This document shows positions 52,848 to 62,805 of a stretch of DNA of 63,876 nucleotides, in pieces. Source of the stretch: Moorena bouillonii PNG. GTDB taxonomy: Bacteria > Cyanobacteriota > Cyanobacteriia > Cyanobacteriales > Coleofasciculaceae. The notes below the pieces were generated by a model, which was not told the origin of the DNA, did not search any database, and was given only the letters and a program-made list of their open reading frames with translations. Where the stretch lies: contig NZ_MKZS01000001.1 of the NCBI RefSeq assembly GCF_001942495.1, forward strand, positions 5,661,629 to 5,725,504. Reading direction: 5' to 3'. Made by a program: the position numbers and the translations under genes. Positions within the stretch are counted from its first letter, which is position 1. The number at the start of each line of letters is the position of its first letter.

Positions 52848-55109
52848 TCAACGAGACTTGACATGATTGCTGAACTGACGCTCTAGTTGTGGAGAGACTT
52901 GAAGATCAGATACAGGTTGGTTTTGTTCAATAGCACCATGGCTGTTTCGCGAACCATAGTAAGCGTAGTTCTGATTAGAACTTTTCACCCCGTTAGCAAT
53001 GATTCCAATCAGGTTTAAATTCCTGAGTATAGCAGTAGCCTGGGTCAGTTGAGATTGAGTAACTCGCTCTAGGCGTCCTACCATCACCACACCTTGGCAC
53101 AACGATGCTGCTTGGAGTGCATCCACCATACCTAACACTGGGGGAGTATCCAGCAACACCAGATCATAGGTCTGCTGAAACTCTGCCATTAAGTTCTTCA
53201 TCCGTTTAGAACCCAACAGCTTAACTGGGTCAATTGGGGTTGGTCCAGCAGTCAAAACATCAATGGTTGACCCCAAAGGTGAGATACTAACTGGGCTGGG
53301 TGTAGCAATATCATCTTCCAATAAAGTAGAAAGTCCTTCCTGATTGGAGAGGCCAAGTTGTTGGTGCAACCTCGGACGGCGCATATCTACATCAATTAGC
53401 AGTACTCGTCGATGTAAACGAGCAGCACTTAAGGCTAAACCCAACGCCAGAGTTGACTTGCCCTCACCAGACAGCGCTGACGTAACCATCAGGGATTTCC
53501 ACTCAGAACCAGAATTGAGCAACTGGATATTCACATAAATCATGTCCAGTGCTTCCTGAAATGGTCGCCATCCCAACAGTTCCATCATCGGAAGTGCTTT
53601 CTCGGACTGGCTCAAGCTAAGATTCAGAACAGGTTTACTGATTTTACCCTCTGGCAATTCTGGAATCATACCTAGCAAGGGTAGAGCCACTTGATTTTTC
53701 AGATCATCAGAGGTATGAATTCCATCGTCCATGGCTTCCCGCACAAAGGCAGCCACACCACCCAGAAATAACCCAACCACTGCACCTAATAATAGGTCTT
53801 GGGTCATATTAGGACCGGTCTTCAAGCCTGGTAAAGGTGCTTCTACAACTTGCCAGTTAAATCCCCCCCGAGCCAATTCGATGCTTAACTCCTGCCGTGC
53901 TTGTAGTAGCTGCTGCAGAGTATTTTGTTGAATGGCTACTTGGGGTTGTAGACGATTGTACTGAGCAATCAGGGCTGGAAATTCCCTGAGTTGAATACGG
54001 ATTTCCTGCTCTGTTTTGGCCAGGGCTTGATCACGAGTTTGTAGACTGACTAGATTAATTTGCGAGGTGATCAGTTCGTTGACCAGATTGATATCAACAC
54101 CACCGAGCTGTCCTTCTGTTAGGAGGTTATTTCCAGTGGTAACCAGTTGAGTCGGGACTTGCCCTAAAACCCGTCTGGTTTCTTCCTGCAAGAGCGCAAA
54201 CACACTCTGACGCTGTTCAATTAATTTTTGAATAGTAGGATGAGCTTCGGTATAAATCCGACTTTGCTCCACCAAAGCCAGTTCTATTCTTTGGATTTCA
54301 TTGAGCAAATTTTGATAGCGTCCAGATTGACTCAAACGGGACGAAGTCAAGGCATTTTGCGGTGAACGAGCCAGTTTTTGCTGAACAGCCTCGTACCGAG
54401 TTTGAGTTTCCATGTACTGAGCGCGGATAGCTCGGCGCTCCTGTTCAATCCCATTCAGAGTTTGACTGACAGCTACAGCTTGTTGTGAGGGATCAATCAG
54501 GTTTTTGCTCTTGCGAAATTGCTCTAGCTGTTGTTCAGCTTGCTCAAGATCCTTACGAGCTTTTGGCAACTGCTGATTGATAAAAGCAAGACCTTTATTC
54601 AAGCGCATTTCCTGCTGCTCTAGGTTGTAATCTTGATAAACCTTTTGAATAGCTTGCAGTACTTTTTGAGTTTTAATCCGGTCATTGCTGGTGTAGACCG
54701 CTTGAAATACCTTAGTTTCGGTTTTACCCTGCAGTACTTGAGCTAATCTTAAGGAGCCTCTAATATCACCGACTGTGATATTTGGGTAGTCATCACGAAG
54801 CAATTCCACTGCTCGTTTCATCAACTCAGAACTACGCATCAGCTGTAACTGAGTAGCATAATCGATATCAACAGTGGACTCAGTAAACTGACTCTCGATT
54901 CCTCGTGTTTTATCTATATAATTAGGCTCCACCAACAGCTGTAGAGAGCTGATATAATTCGGCTCTTTCTTGAGAGTGAGATAGAAGGCAATCGGCAAGC
55001 TTGTCAACAGTACACTTATAATCCACAAGCGTCTGCGCCACAAAACTGCCAACAGTTGGCCATACCCTGCATCTGTTTCAGCTGCTGCGTTTAAATCAAG
55101 TTCCTTCAT
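52848..55109 (-). CDS. Wzc-type polysaccharide co-polymerase/tyrosine autokinase
   Basis: 753 residues. N-terminal Wzz domain with helix near 30-48 (RRLWIISVLLTSLPIAFYL). A long periplasmic coiled-coil follows (EMRLNKGLAFINQQLPKARKDLEQAEQQLEQFRK), then a second helix (LLGAVVGLFLGGVAAFV, ~455). The cytoplasmic BY-kinase domain has Walker A TSALSGEGKSTLALGLA, Walker A' VLLIDVDMRRPRLHQQLG and Walker B VLLDTPPVLG. The C-terminal tyrosine cluster is short (NYAYYGS). It controls chain length and export of the island's polysaccharide through autophosphorylation. Confidence 0.92.
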   Translation of the reverse strand: MKELDLNAAAETDAGYGQLLAVLWRRRLWIISVLLTSLPIAFYLTLKKEPNYISSLQLLVEPNYIDKTRGIESQFTESTVDIDYATQLQLMRSSELMKRAVELLRDDYPNITVGDIRGSLRLAQVLQGKTETKVFQAVYTSNDRIKTQKVLQAIQKVYQDYNLEQQEMRLNKGLAFINQQLPKARKDLEQAEQQLEQFRKSKNLIDPSQQAVAVSQTLNGIEQERRAIRAQYMETQTRYEAVQQKLARSPQNALTSSRLSQSGRYQNLLNEIQRIELALVEQSRIYTEAHPTIQKLIEQRQSVFALLQEETRRVLGQVPTQLVTTGNNLLTEGQLGGVDINLVNELITSQINLVSLQTRDQALAKTEQEIRIQLREFPALIAQYNRLQPQVAIQQNTLQQLLQARQELSIELARGGFNWQVVEAPLPGLKTGPNMTQDLLLGAVVGLFLGGVAAFVREAMDDGIHTSDDLKNQVALPLLGMIPELPEGKISKPVLNLSLSQSEKALPMMELLGWRPFQEALDMIYVNIQLLNSGSEWKSLMVTSALSGEGKSTLALGLALSAARLHRRVLLIDVDMRRPRLHQQLGLSNQEGLSTLLEDDIATPSPVSISPLGSTIDVLTAGPTPIDPVKLLGSKRMKNLMAEFQQTYDLVLLDTPPVLGMVDALQAASLCQGVVMVGRLERVTQSQLTQATAILRNLNLIGIIANGVKSSNQNYAYYGSRNSHGAIEQNQPVSDLQVSPQLERQFSNHVKSR

Positions 55110-55672
55110 GGGATTTTAGATTAATGATTGACAAGTTTGGATTGGATTTTTAATTGATATAAAGTCCAGTGAATCAAGTCTAAAATAGTCCTGGTATGAT
55201 TAGTAATCGGTTTAGATAAAATCCTGTTAATCACGTTCTTAATCTTCCCTAGGGTGGTTTTTTTTTAAAAAAAGTTAATTTATAATTAACTATTAACCCT
55301 TGAAAATTGGTTGTTGAAAGATGACCAATCTCTTAGCAGTAAAATTATCCAGGATACCTGCAACAAATTTTAGCTACCTTTTGGTAATAGGGACTTAGGA
55401 ATTGGAGTCTGATTACCCATTACTCATTACCCATTACCAATGAACCGACAATCATAGGTTGCATCCCTTTTAGATAATATAAAAAGAAGTAGTCAACCGG
55501 ATCTGATATTATCTATTACCCATTACCAGTCACCCGAGCAGGACTATATTGATTAGTCCACCAGATTTTATCTGATGATTTTGGACTATCGACTCGTATA
55601 AATCCCAGGAAATCAACGAAAAAATCCAAAATCCAAAATCTAAAATCTAAAATCAGCCCAGCCACTATCCTG
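55110..55672. other. Intergenic region upstream of the Wzc gene
   Basis: AT-rich. It holds TACCCATTACTCAT-type heptamers (55415-55440, 55505-55530) and AAAATCC/AAAATCT repeats (55620-55650). No gene is seen. It probably includes the promoter of the Wzc-HepC-gmd group, which I cannot place. Confidence 0.6.
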
Positions 55673-56818
55673 TCACCTAGCTAAAGTGGGAACCTTGGCT
55701 GAATGGGGTAAGGAATAGCTCACATTGACAGGCTGTCCCCTGACGGTTTTATCAATAATTTGCCCAACTGTGTTAAAGAAAACGTCTTCAGTGAAATGAC
55801 TCAGGGCATGGTCTCGGATTTTGGCATAATTCCAGGGAATTTCCCTAGCCTCAAGTAGTGCAGCTTGGAGTGCTTCTGGTGTTTGCCGTTTAAAAAACAC
55901 CCCTGTGGTCCCTGGTATCTGAGTATCCAAAACACCACCTGCACCATAGGCAATTACTGGGGTACCACTGGCGTTGGCTTCGATTGGCACTAAACCGTAA
56001 TCTTCTAAAGCCGCCACGATCACCCCACGAGCTTTTGCCATCAAATGACAACGCTGTCTATCGCTGACGTATCCCAAGAATCGAATATTGTCCAAGGCTT
56101 TAGATTCTAGACGCTCTCGCTCTGGACCATCACCAGATATTAATAAAGGCCAGCCTAGCCAATTAAACGCCTCGATAATCAGATCGATACGCTTGTAACC
56201 CAGTAAACGAGATGATACTAGGTAAAAGTCTTCCTTTTGGTCGGAAAACACAAATTTATGGCTATTAATTGGATAGTTCACTGTCATGGCTGGCTTACCA
56301 TAAATATTCTGGATACGCCGAGCGACAGTGGTCGAGTTAGCAATGTAAAGGTCTGGCTCCTGGGCATAGTCCAGGTCTACTTTTCTGATCAACTGGAAGA
56401 CTTGATCAATTACAGGAGAAAACGCTCTATATTCTCCATACTCCTTGAGGTAAGTTTGCGTATCCCACAAAAAACGGGTGACATTGTGGCAAAAGCACAC
56501 ATGCTTGGCTCCTAATTTTTTCTTGACCGCCTTTGCGAAGCTTGAACAACTACTGATAATCAAATCGTAATTTTCTAAATCCAAGGCTCGAAAAGCTGGA
56601 TAGTAAAACGGAGCCAAGAGTCTGAAGTATTTCGTTGACCCTGGAATGTTCTGAAGTCCGGTGGTATGCACTAGGCGCTCACCTAGGTCAATGGTGTTCT
56701 GGGCATCATACAAGGATGTGAATACATCAGCACTAGGGAAGCGCTTACAAAGCAGTTCAAATACCCGTTCTGCTCCACCTTTTTGCGTTAGATAATCATG
56801 AACTAGGGCAACTTTCAT
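55673..56818 (-). CDS. Glycosyltransferase family 4 (HepB-like)
   Basis: 381 residues. VALVHDYLTQKGGAERVFELLCKRFPSADVFTSLYD, HVCFCHNVTRFLWDTQTYLKEYG, IANSTTVARRIQNIYG, FYLVSSRLLGYKRIDLIIEAFN, RFLGYVSDRQRCHLMAKARGVIVAALEDYGLVPIEANASGTPVIAYGAGG: GT4 of the WbaZ/HepB-like subgroup, often mannosyltransferases. It lies 95 nt after the STAS-sugar transferase gene, so it probably adds the second sugar to the lipid-linked unit. Confidence 0.86.
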   Translation of the reverse strand: MKVALVHDYLTQKGGAERVFELLCKRFPSADVFTSLYDAQNTIDLGERLVHTTGLQNIPGSTKYFRLLAPFYYPAFRALDLENYDLIISSCSSFAKAVKKKLGAKHVCFCHNVTRFLWDTQTYLKEYGEYRAFSPVIDQVFQLIRKVDLDYAQEPDLYIANSTTVARRIQNIYGKPAMTVNYPINSHKFVFSDQKEDFYLVSSRLLGYKRIDLIIEAFNWLGWPLLISGDGPERERLESKALDNIRFLGYVSDRQRCHLMAKARGVIVAALEDYGLVPIEANASGTPVIAYGAGGVLDTQIPGTTGVFFKRQTPEALQAALLEAREIPWNYAKIRDHALSHFTEDVFFNTVGQIIDKTVRGQPVNVSYSLPHSAKVPTLAR

Positions 56819-56913
56819 GCTTGTTTACTGGAAAACCTATTCCTAGAGAATACTCTAATCTATTTACCATTATATTTAATTTATATCCGGAATTTTACCG
56901 AGTTTTTTTCATA

Positions 56914-57912
56914 CTAAACGGCTCCATTATTTTTCGACAACAAGATAAAAAGGGTTTTTATAATGAGCTTAAGGTCATACATTAAGCTCCAGTTTCGTTG
57001 GTAGCGTAAATCCAGTTTAATGATATCTGCAAAATCCCGAACTTGCGATCGCCCATGCACCTGCCACTCTCCAGTCATTCCAGGTTTAACATTCAACCGT
57101 TGCCACTCTGGAACCTCATAGATGTCCACTTCCTTAGGTACCGGTGGTCTAGTACCCACCAAACTCATTTCACCTTTAATGACATTCCAGAACTGGGGTA
57201 GTTCATCCAAACTAGTTTTCCTCAAAAACCGACCCACCCTGGTGATTCTAGGGTCATTTTCGTTTTTGAATATCTTGGCATCCTTAGATTGATTTTGAAC
57301 GCTATCTTTCTGGGCTTCCGCATCAGTATACATCGAGCGGAATTTCCAGATCCGAAATCCCTTACCCATCCAACCACAGCGAATTTGACTAAAGAAGATT
57401 GGGCCAGGACTATCGAGTTTAATTGCGATCGCAATGGGAATAAATAATATGGCCGTAATTCCTAAACCTACTATTCCCCCCAGTATATCTAAGCATCGCT
57501 TAGCCCAAGAGCGTGTAGATGGGTGAGTTGTGGGTAACTTAGCCTTTGACCAATTGACAGCTATTGTTGTCGGGTTATATGAGGGGTCTAGAATTAATTT
57601 TTTGTCTAGCCCAGTCATGACCAATACAGCCATAACTGGAGGATTTATACCCCTTAGTATTAGTGAAACTCCGTTTTCCTGAGTGATTTTGTGATTCCTT
57701 ACTAAGGCACCAATGCCGCTACTATCGATAAAATCTGTCTGACTAAAGTCGGCAATGATACGCTTAGGACAATAAGGTTGTTGGAGAAGCTGATCACAAG
57801 TTTCTTTAAATTTTATTGCTTCGAGTCTGCTCAAGCGGATCGGTAACTGCACTACAGCAGCTTCATTGATTAACCCTGCCTGGCTAGAAGTTTTTAACCT
57901 TGACTGCATCAT
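56914..57912 (-). CDS. STAS domain-sugar transferase fusion (WcaJ-like)
   Basis: 332 residues. Residues ~15-120 are a STAS (anti-sigma-factor-antagonist-like) domain with the hallmark phosphorylatable serine region ADFSQTDFIDSSGIGALV. Residues ~135-332 are a complete sugar-1-phosphate transferase: one membrane helix (GGIVGLGITAILFIPIAIAI), KLDSPGPIFFSQIRCGWMGKGFRIWKFRSM, SLDELPQFWNVIKGEMSLVGTRPP, LNVKPGMTGEWQVHGRSQ. It should start glycan assembly on undecaprenyl phosphate. The STAS part suggests control by a partner-switching kinase/phosphatase. It is first in the minus-strand island. Confidence 0.9.
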   Translation of the reverse strand: MMQSRLKTSSQAGLINEAAVVQLPIRLSRLEAIKFKETCDQLLQQPYCPKRIIADFSQTDFIDSSGIGALVRNHKITQENGVSLILRGINPPVMAVLVMTGLDKKLILDPSYNPTTIAVNWSKAKLPTTHPSTRSWAKRCLDILGGIVGLGITAILFIPIAIAIKLDSPGPIFFSQIRCGWMGKGFRIWKFRSMYTDAEAQKDSVQNQSKDAKIFKNENDPRITRVGRFLRKTSLDELPQFWNVIKGEMSLVGTRPPVPKEVDIYEVPEWQRLNVKPGMTGEWQVHGRSQVRDFADIIKLDLRYQRNWSLMYDLKLIIKTLFILLSKNNGAV

Positions 57913-58998
57913 GATGAACTAGGAATTATAATGTCGATTAACTCGTCACTTTTTATAGAGTAGATTTAAACTATGTAGGAATTGTGTAGAAAGTTTCGCA
58001 ATCCTATGAACACCCTAGGTTTTAACCGTACCTAAACCTACGTATTCTCTGCCCTTGATTGAGGCAAGTCTCGACTTTTGATTACTATTTAAATTTTGGG
58101 GCAAGGGTTACTTTAACGTACTGTTTTTTTTCTAAAACGATTAATTAGTAAACCCTAATGCATGGCTGAAATCTTCCTATTATAAAAAAAAGGTTACCTC
58201 TCACTTAATTATTGACGGAGTAATAGGTAGACTTCACAGGGTTAATTAACCTACAGGAAAAATAAAAAATGGATAAAAAATTACCATTTATATTTTTATC
58301 TTGTTACCATATAATTAACCATTTAGTATTACTCATTTGTCAGCAGTGACGTTGAGCAATTAATGTTCTGTGTAATCCCGGATGAATGACTAATACAACT
58401 TTCACGAGTTTTTCATAAAATCCTGACAGAGCTAAAAATTTTTGATGAATTTTTCTTAAAGACGCTAAATATACCTGAGGTCAATTGCCACATCCGTCTT
58501 GAGACTGATGACTTGGATGGTGGCAGCGAGGAGCACTCAGTCTAATGGCCTAAGGCTAAAGCTTTGGGCTACACCAAGCAACTCCATCTAGGTGGACTAA
58601 TTTTGTATAGCGCTATATATTTTTAGGACTTACCTAGGGACTATACCTGTAGGGTCTCGCTTCGGACTCTACTAAGCTGTCACACATTTAAATTGTATTT
58701 AATGTATTTAAATTGTGAAGAGGCGCGCTGATAGGGAGATGGGGAGATGGGGAGATGGGGAGATGGGGAGATGGGGAGATGAGAAACCAGCTTTTGCACA
58801 AGTGGATCGAGGGGAAATTTAAATGCTTATTAGCTTACATAAGCGCGTTTGTTGCCCAGTTTTGCCTAAGTCCTGTTTTTGCTACTGTGGGCGAATTAAC
58901 TACGAGTCTGACCCCCATACCATCTGTAGGAGCAATTGTGTAAGCTTTTCAAACTTCCCTCTGTTCCCTCCCTTCCCCATAATTTGCTGTGGGCAGCT
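57913..58998. other. 1.1-kb intergenic region upstream of the EPS island
   Basis: AT-rich and without a convincing gene. It contains GGGGAGAT-type tandem repeats (58735-58782), a short TATAGCGCTATA palindrome (58608-58619) and a GGCCTAAGGC palindrome near 58547. A 62-codon frame at 58755-58943 starts in the repeat and has a hydrophobic stretch; I do not consider it supported. The divergent promoters of the island probably lie near 57950-58250. Confidence 0.6.
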
Positions 58999-60066
58999 TT
59001 AGTCATGATTGAGGTAAGGACGTTCCCATTCAATTCCTAACTGAGAAAATTGTTGGCGGATGGCGTTGAGGCGCTCCTCTGGAGTGTTATTACCGTTTTG
59101 CCAAGCCTGCATTAAACCATTCGCTACAATTTGGCAGCGGTTCATGCCAAAACTTTCTTGAGAGGTAAATTTTTTGGTTGGTTCTTCGGCAAAACTCAAT
59201 CCCGGTGCCAAAAACTTGGTGAATAAAGGCACTTCTGGGCGAAAATGGCAGCGGTTTGGTAGATATATGGTTTGCATCACCCCAAAGACCACTTCAGAAT
59301 CACAGCGCTCAAAGTAGAGTACTCCGCAGTCATGGCGTTTGTATTCCGATGGATTGTATAGAACTTTAAATGTGAAAGGAATTGCTGCTGCATTCAAATA
59401 TTTTGTCATGCTATCCATGACAGCAAGGGCTCCATCTGGTGTCAGATTAAAGTAGATCCGTGCTGTTTTAGAATCGATATCACCATTGCCCTGTCGCTCT
59501 TGACCAACATTACCCACTGCTACATAAAAGCCGTTTTGCATCAAATTTTTGGGCATCCGGATGGCAACAATACTGCCGATGGAAGCATATTTTTCTTCAG
59601 ATTTGAGATGAATCTCCCGTTCAATATGCATAGTCAAACTACCTTTGGTGACGGCTATTGAACCATCGCTTTCTTCTGAGATTACCTGCCAATTGGCATC
59701 AAAGTAGCCTGTGCCTTGATTGTTGGCGTGGAGTCGTTGGTAAAAATCTAGGTCTATTCCCAGCAGGGTATTGTTCTCTAAGTTTTGATGGGGTGCTATA
59801 TCGGCTGAATTGGTGTGAAGTGCCAGGGGAGTGCGCAGATAGCCATTGTAATAAATGCCGTAGAGGAAATTTCTCAGCAGTAAGCTGAGATACTTATGCT
59901 GTATGTCTTGAGGGAGTTGCTGAAAGCGGGCTACTGTTTCATCAGCTATGGTGAAGGGTTGATAGTTGGGATGGTTGATACAAAAATTGGACTGGATTTC
60001 AATGTTTTTAACAATATCTTCCAGAGCTGCTTGCTGTTGATTAGGAAAAGGGTTGTCAAATAGCAT
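58999..60066 (-). CDS. HopA1 family lyase (RiPP dehydration, LxmY/TvaD type)
   Basis: 355 residues of the T3SS effector HopA1 family: LLRNFLYGIYYNGYLRTP in the N-terminal half, GIDLDFYQRLHANNQGTGYFDANW, GFYVAVGN, RIYFNLTPDGALAVMDSMTKYLNAAAIPFTFKVLYNPS and RCDSEVVFGVM towards the C-terminus. HopA1-like proteins eliminate phosphate from phospho-Ser/Thr. In class V lanthipeptide and thioamitide pathways they work with an APH-type kinase to make dehydroamino acids. The adjacent upstream gene is such a kinase (79 nt apart), and a precursor-like peptide is encoded divergently. Function is inferred from family and context. Confidence 0.85.
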   Translation of the reverse strand: MLFDNPFPNQQQAALEDIVKNIEIQSNFCINHPNYQPFTIADETVARFQQLPQDIQHKYLSLLLRNFLYGIYYNGYLRTPLALHTNSADIAPHQNLENNTLLGIDLDFYQRLHANNQGTGYFDANWQVISEESDGSIAVTKGSLTMHIEREIHLKSEEKYASIGSIVAIRMPKNLMQNGFYVAVGNVGQERQGNGDIDSKTARIYFNLTPDGALAVMDSMTKYLNAAAIPFTFKVLYNPSEYKRHDCGVLYFERCDSEVVFGVMQTIYLPNRCHFRPEVPLFTKFLAPGLSFAEEPTKKFTSQESFGMNRCQIVANGLMQAWQNGNNTPEERLNAIRQQFSQLGIEWERPYLNHD

Positions 60067-60145
60067 CGTAATTTAATTTAAAATTAGATGAGGTCTAAAT
60101 AGCAGTTTTCAATTGACAATTCACAGGTATGCTCAAAACCCTTTT

Positions 60146-61321
60146 CTAGGGGATTACCGGATTTGATATCAGTTGTGATTCTGAGATCCCAAAAACTGTT
60201 GGCACAGATTGTTGTGGTCGGCAGAGTAGACTTTTGGCAACCTGGAGCATACAGATTCCAGTATTATCAAAGGATTTCTGATAGTAAATCATTGCCTGAA
60301 TTTGGTGAATCAGTGCCAAACCGGTAAACTGAACTACTCGTTTAAGCCAGTTGGGACGAGCTGACTCAATCCCGGGAAAAGCGGTAAGATAGGCTTGGGT
60401 TAGAGCAGCGATGGAGGGTTGAAGCACTTGTAAAGGAGTCACTGCTAGACCCAAGGATTCTTCTAATTTAATCGTGGGGTCTACTACTAAGCTACTTAAC
60501 CAGATTCCCAGGTAGCTGGCGATTATGCTTCCAAGGTCAAAGGCTGGATCTCCCCAGGCACAACGTTCCCAATCAATCAGTCGTACCATGCTCTGATCCG
60601 GTGCTGAAGATGTTGAGAATTGCTCCCAGTCTCTATGAAGCAAAATGTTGTTCAATTTTAAGTCATTGTGGGTTAGGCAACTCGGATGCCAGTCAGTTTC
60701 CAAATCTGCGATCGCATTTCCCAGACTAGGGTAACGTTGATAGAGGACAAAGAACTTTAAGGCATTGTTAGGGATTGAGCCAAACATCTCTGGGCTAAGC
60801 CGTCCGATTCCTTTAGCTGGATTACCAAAGCGATAGGGAGATGTCCCCTTTGGTACCTGGTCTAGAAAATTACGACATTCTGGTTGATTGAAGGTAACAC
60901 GATGGAGGTTGCCTACAACTGTTCCGATATCAGTTGCGATCGCTTCAGGGAAAACTTGGTTTTGATAGTAGAAATTAAACAGGTCGAGATAGTTATTTAA
61001 ATAGTTGTAGACCAGGATGCAATGATCGGGATCAAAATGAAGGATCTGGGAAACTGATGAAGCTAGACAGTGTTGGTCGGGGAACTGCTGCAGCCAGCGA
61101 TGAAATTGCCACTCATTGAAAAATTCATAATTTATAATACCCCCATTATGGGGTCTTTCCTGCTTAACCAGTAGCTGACGATGATCTGAAAAGCTAACCA
61201 GTAAATTGAAATTTTTAGCAGGGGCAGCCGATTTCACCTGGATAGATTCTAGGTCTGACGGAGTACACAGCCCTATATCCAATAGATATGAGGAAATCGT
61301 TTCAGATGATAGTGGTTGCAC
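60146..61321 (-). CDS. APH-type (aminoglycoside phosphotransferase fold) kinase, RiPP candidate
   Basis: 391 residues. Catalytic loop CLTHNDLKLNNILLHRD and metal-binding VRLIDWERCAWGDPAFDLGSIIASYLG are the Brenner and DFG-equivalent motifs of the APH/choline kinase fold. The N-lobe has LVSFSDHRQLLVKQERP (ATP lysine). It lies upstream of the HopA1 gene on the same strand, as the LxmK/LxmY-type and TvaC/TvaD pairs do. The proposed reaction is phosphorylation of Thr (or Ser) in the precursor at 61643. A small-molecule kinase role is the alternative. Confidence 0.85.
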   Translation of the reverse strand: MQPLSSETISSYLLDIGLCTPSDLESIQVKSAAPAKNFNLLVSFSDHRQLLVKQERPHNGGIINYEFFNEWQFHRWLQQFPDQHCLASSVSQILHFDPDHCILVYNYLNNYLDLFNFYYQNQVFPEAIATDIGTVVGNLHRVTFNQPECRNFLDQVPKGTSPYRFGNPAKGIGRLSPEMFGSIPNNALKFFVLYQRYPSLGNAIADLETDWHPSCLTHNDLKLNNILLHRDWEQFSTSSAPDQSMVRLIDWERCAWGDPAFDLGSIIASYLGIWLSSLVVDPTIKLEESLGLAVTPLQVLQPSIAALTQAYLTAFPGIESARPNWLKRVVQFTGLALIHQIQAMIYYQKSFDNTGICMLQVAKSLLCRPQQSVPTVFGISESQLISNPVIP

Positions 61322-61642
61322 AATATTAGTAGATGATCAGTAGATGCACGACTTAAAGAGAAAATGTTTGTTGTTTACCCTTGAGACATTAACCGATAGT
61401 AGGGGCAAGTCTTGTGCCTAACCGTAGAACAATCAACACTCAACAGTTAACAAGCAATAATCAGGCTGTTATAGTTTCAGCAGTTATCCCATTGCTCTTT
61501 ATCTATTGATACTCTAGTTTTCCACTAAAAACTTGCCATTTTGGCGAGACGAAACTGATATTTTTATCTAAAACAGAATTTGTAGACTTACAGAAATCTT
61601 GAAGAAAGTCATCCGTCACACTCCTATGGAGGAAAACTAATA
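61322..61642. other. Divergent intergenic region between RiPP kinase and precursor
   Basis: 321 nt with no gene. It should hold both promoters of the divergent pair. A possible one for the precursor is listed separately. It has no heptamer tract, unusual for this window. Confidence 0.5.
61533..61561 (+). promoter_or_regulatory. Possible promoter of the precursor gene
   Basis: TTGCCA (61533-61538), 17-nt spacer, TGATAT (61556-61561): 5 of 6 and 4 of 6 matches to the sigma-70 consensus, about 80 nt upstream of the start codon. Weak evidence. Confidence 0.35.
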
Positions 61643-61966
61643 ATGGAAATTTCTGAGTTACCCATCGGTTTTGAGTTGTTATCCGATGAGGAAACCTTTC
61701 TCAATGATCTAGATCAGCAAGATACTATGGTTCAGGGTGGATGTGGTCCGACTCCCCAAACACCATACATTCTGTGTCCAGCACCTACGGCAGTTCCTAT
61801 GCCTGAACACCCAGAACCTTTTCCCAAATGTCCACGCCCAATACCCCAACCAACACCTCCTGTTTTTGAACATCCACGGCCCATACCTTTTCCTAAACCC
61901 AAGACCATACCAATTTATAGAACAGGACCGATTATGATGACTCCACCAATACGAATGGAACATTAG
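61643..61966 (+). CDS. Proline-rich RiPP precursor-like peptide
   Basis: 107 residues with a strong GGAGG ribosome site about 10 nt before the ATG. Residues 1-33 look like a leader: acidic, ELLSDEETFLNDLDQQDTMVQGG, with a final Gly32-Gly33 as in double-glycine leaders. Residues 34-107 are a core-like region that begins with Cys34. It has Cys34, Cys45 and Cys63, seven Thr (37, 40, 49, 71, 88, 94, 100), no Ser, and 25 Pro in 74 residues (CPRPIPQPTPP, HPRPIPFPKPK). It is divergent from the kinase-lyase pair. No precursor family is recognised. A proline-rich structural protein is the alternative. Confidence 0.75.
   Translation: MEISELPIGFELLSDEETFLNDLDQQDTMVQGGCGPTPQTPYILCPAPTAVPMPEHPEPFPKCPRPIPQPTPPVFEHPRPIPFPKPKTIPIYRTGPIMMTPPIRMEH

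Positions 61967-62805
<839 letters not shown>

Noticed and set aside
58481-58600. Possible riboswitch or structured leader near GGTGGCAGCGAGGAGCAC
   Set aside because: I could not fit it to a known riboswitch core, and it is on the wrong strand to lead the exopolysaccharide genes.
58755-58943. 62-codon plus-strand ORF with a hydrophobic stretch
   Set aside because: The start lies in a GGAGATG tandem repeat, no ribosome site is convincing, and no family is recognised.
60146-61321. APH-fold kinase considered as an antibiotic resistance gene
   Set aside because: Its neighbours are a HopA1 lyase and a precursor-like peptide, which fit RiPP dehydration better; resistance is not excluded by sequence alone.
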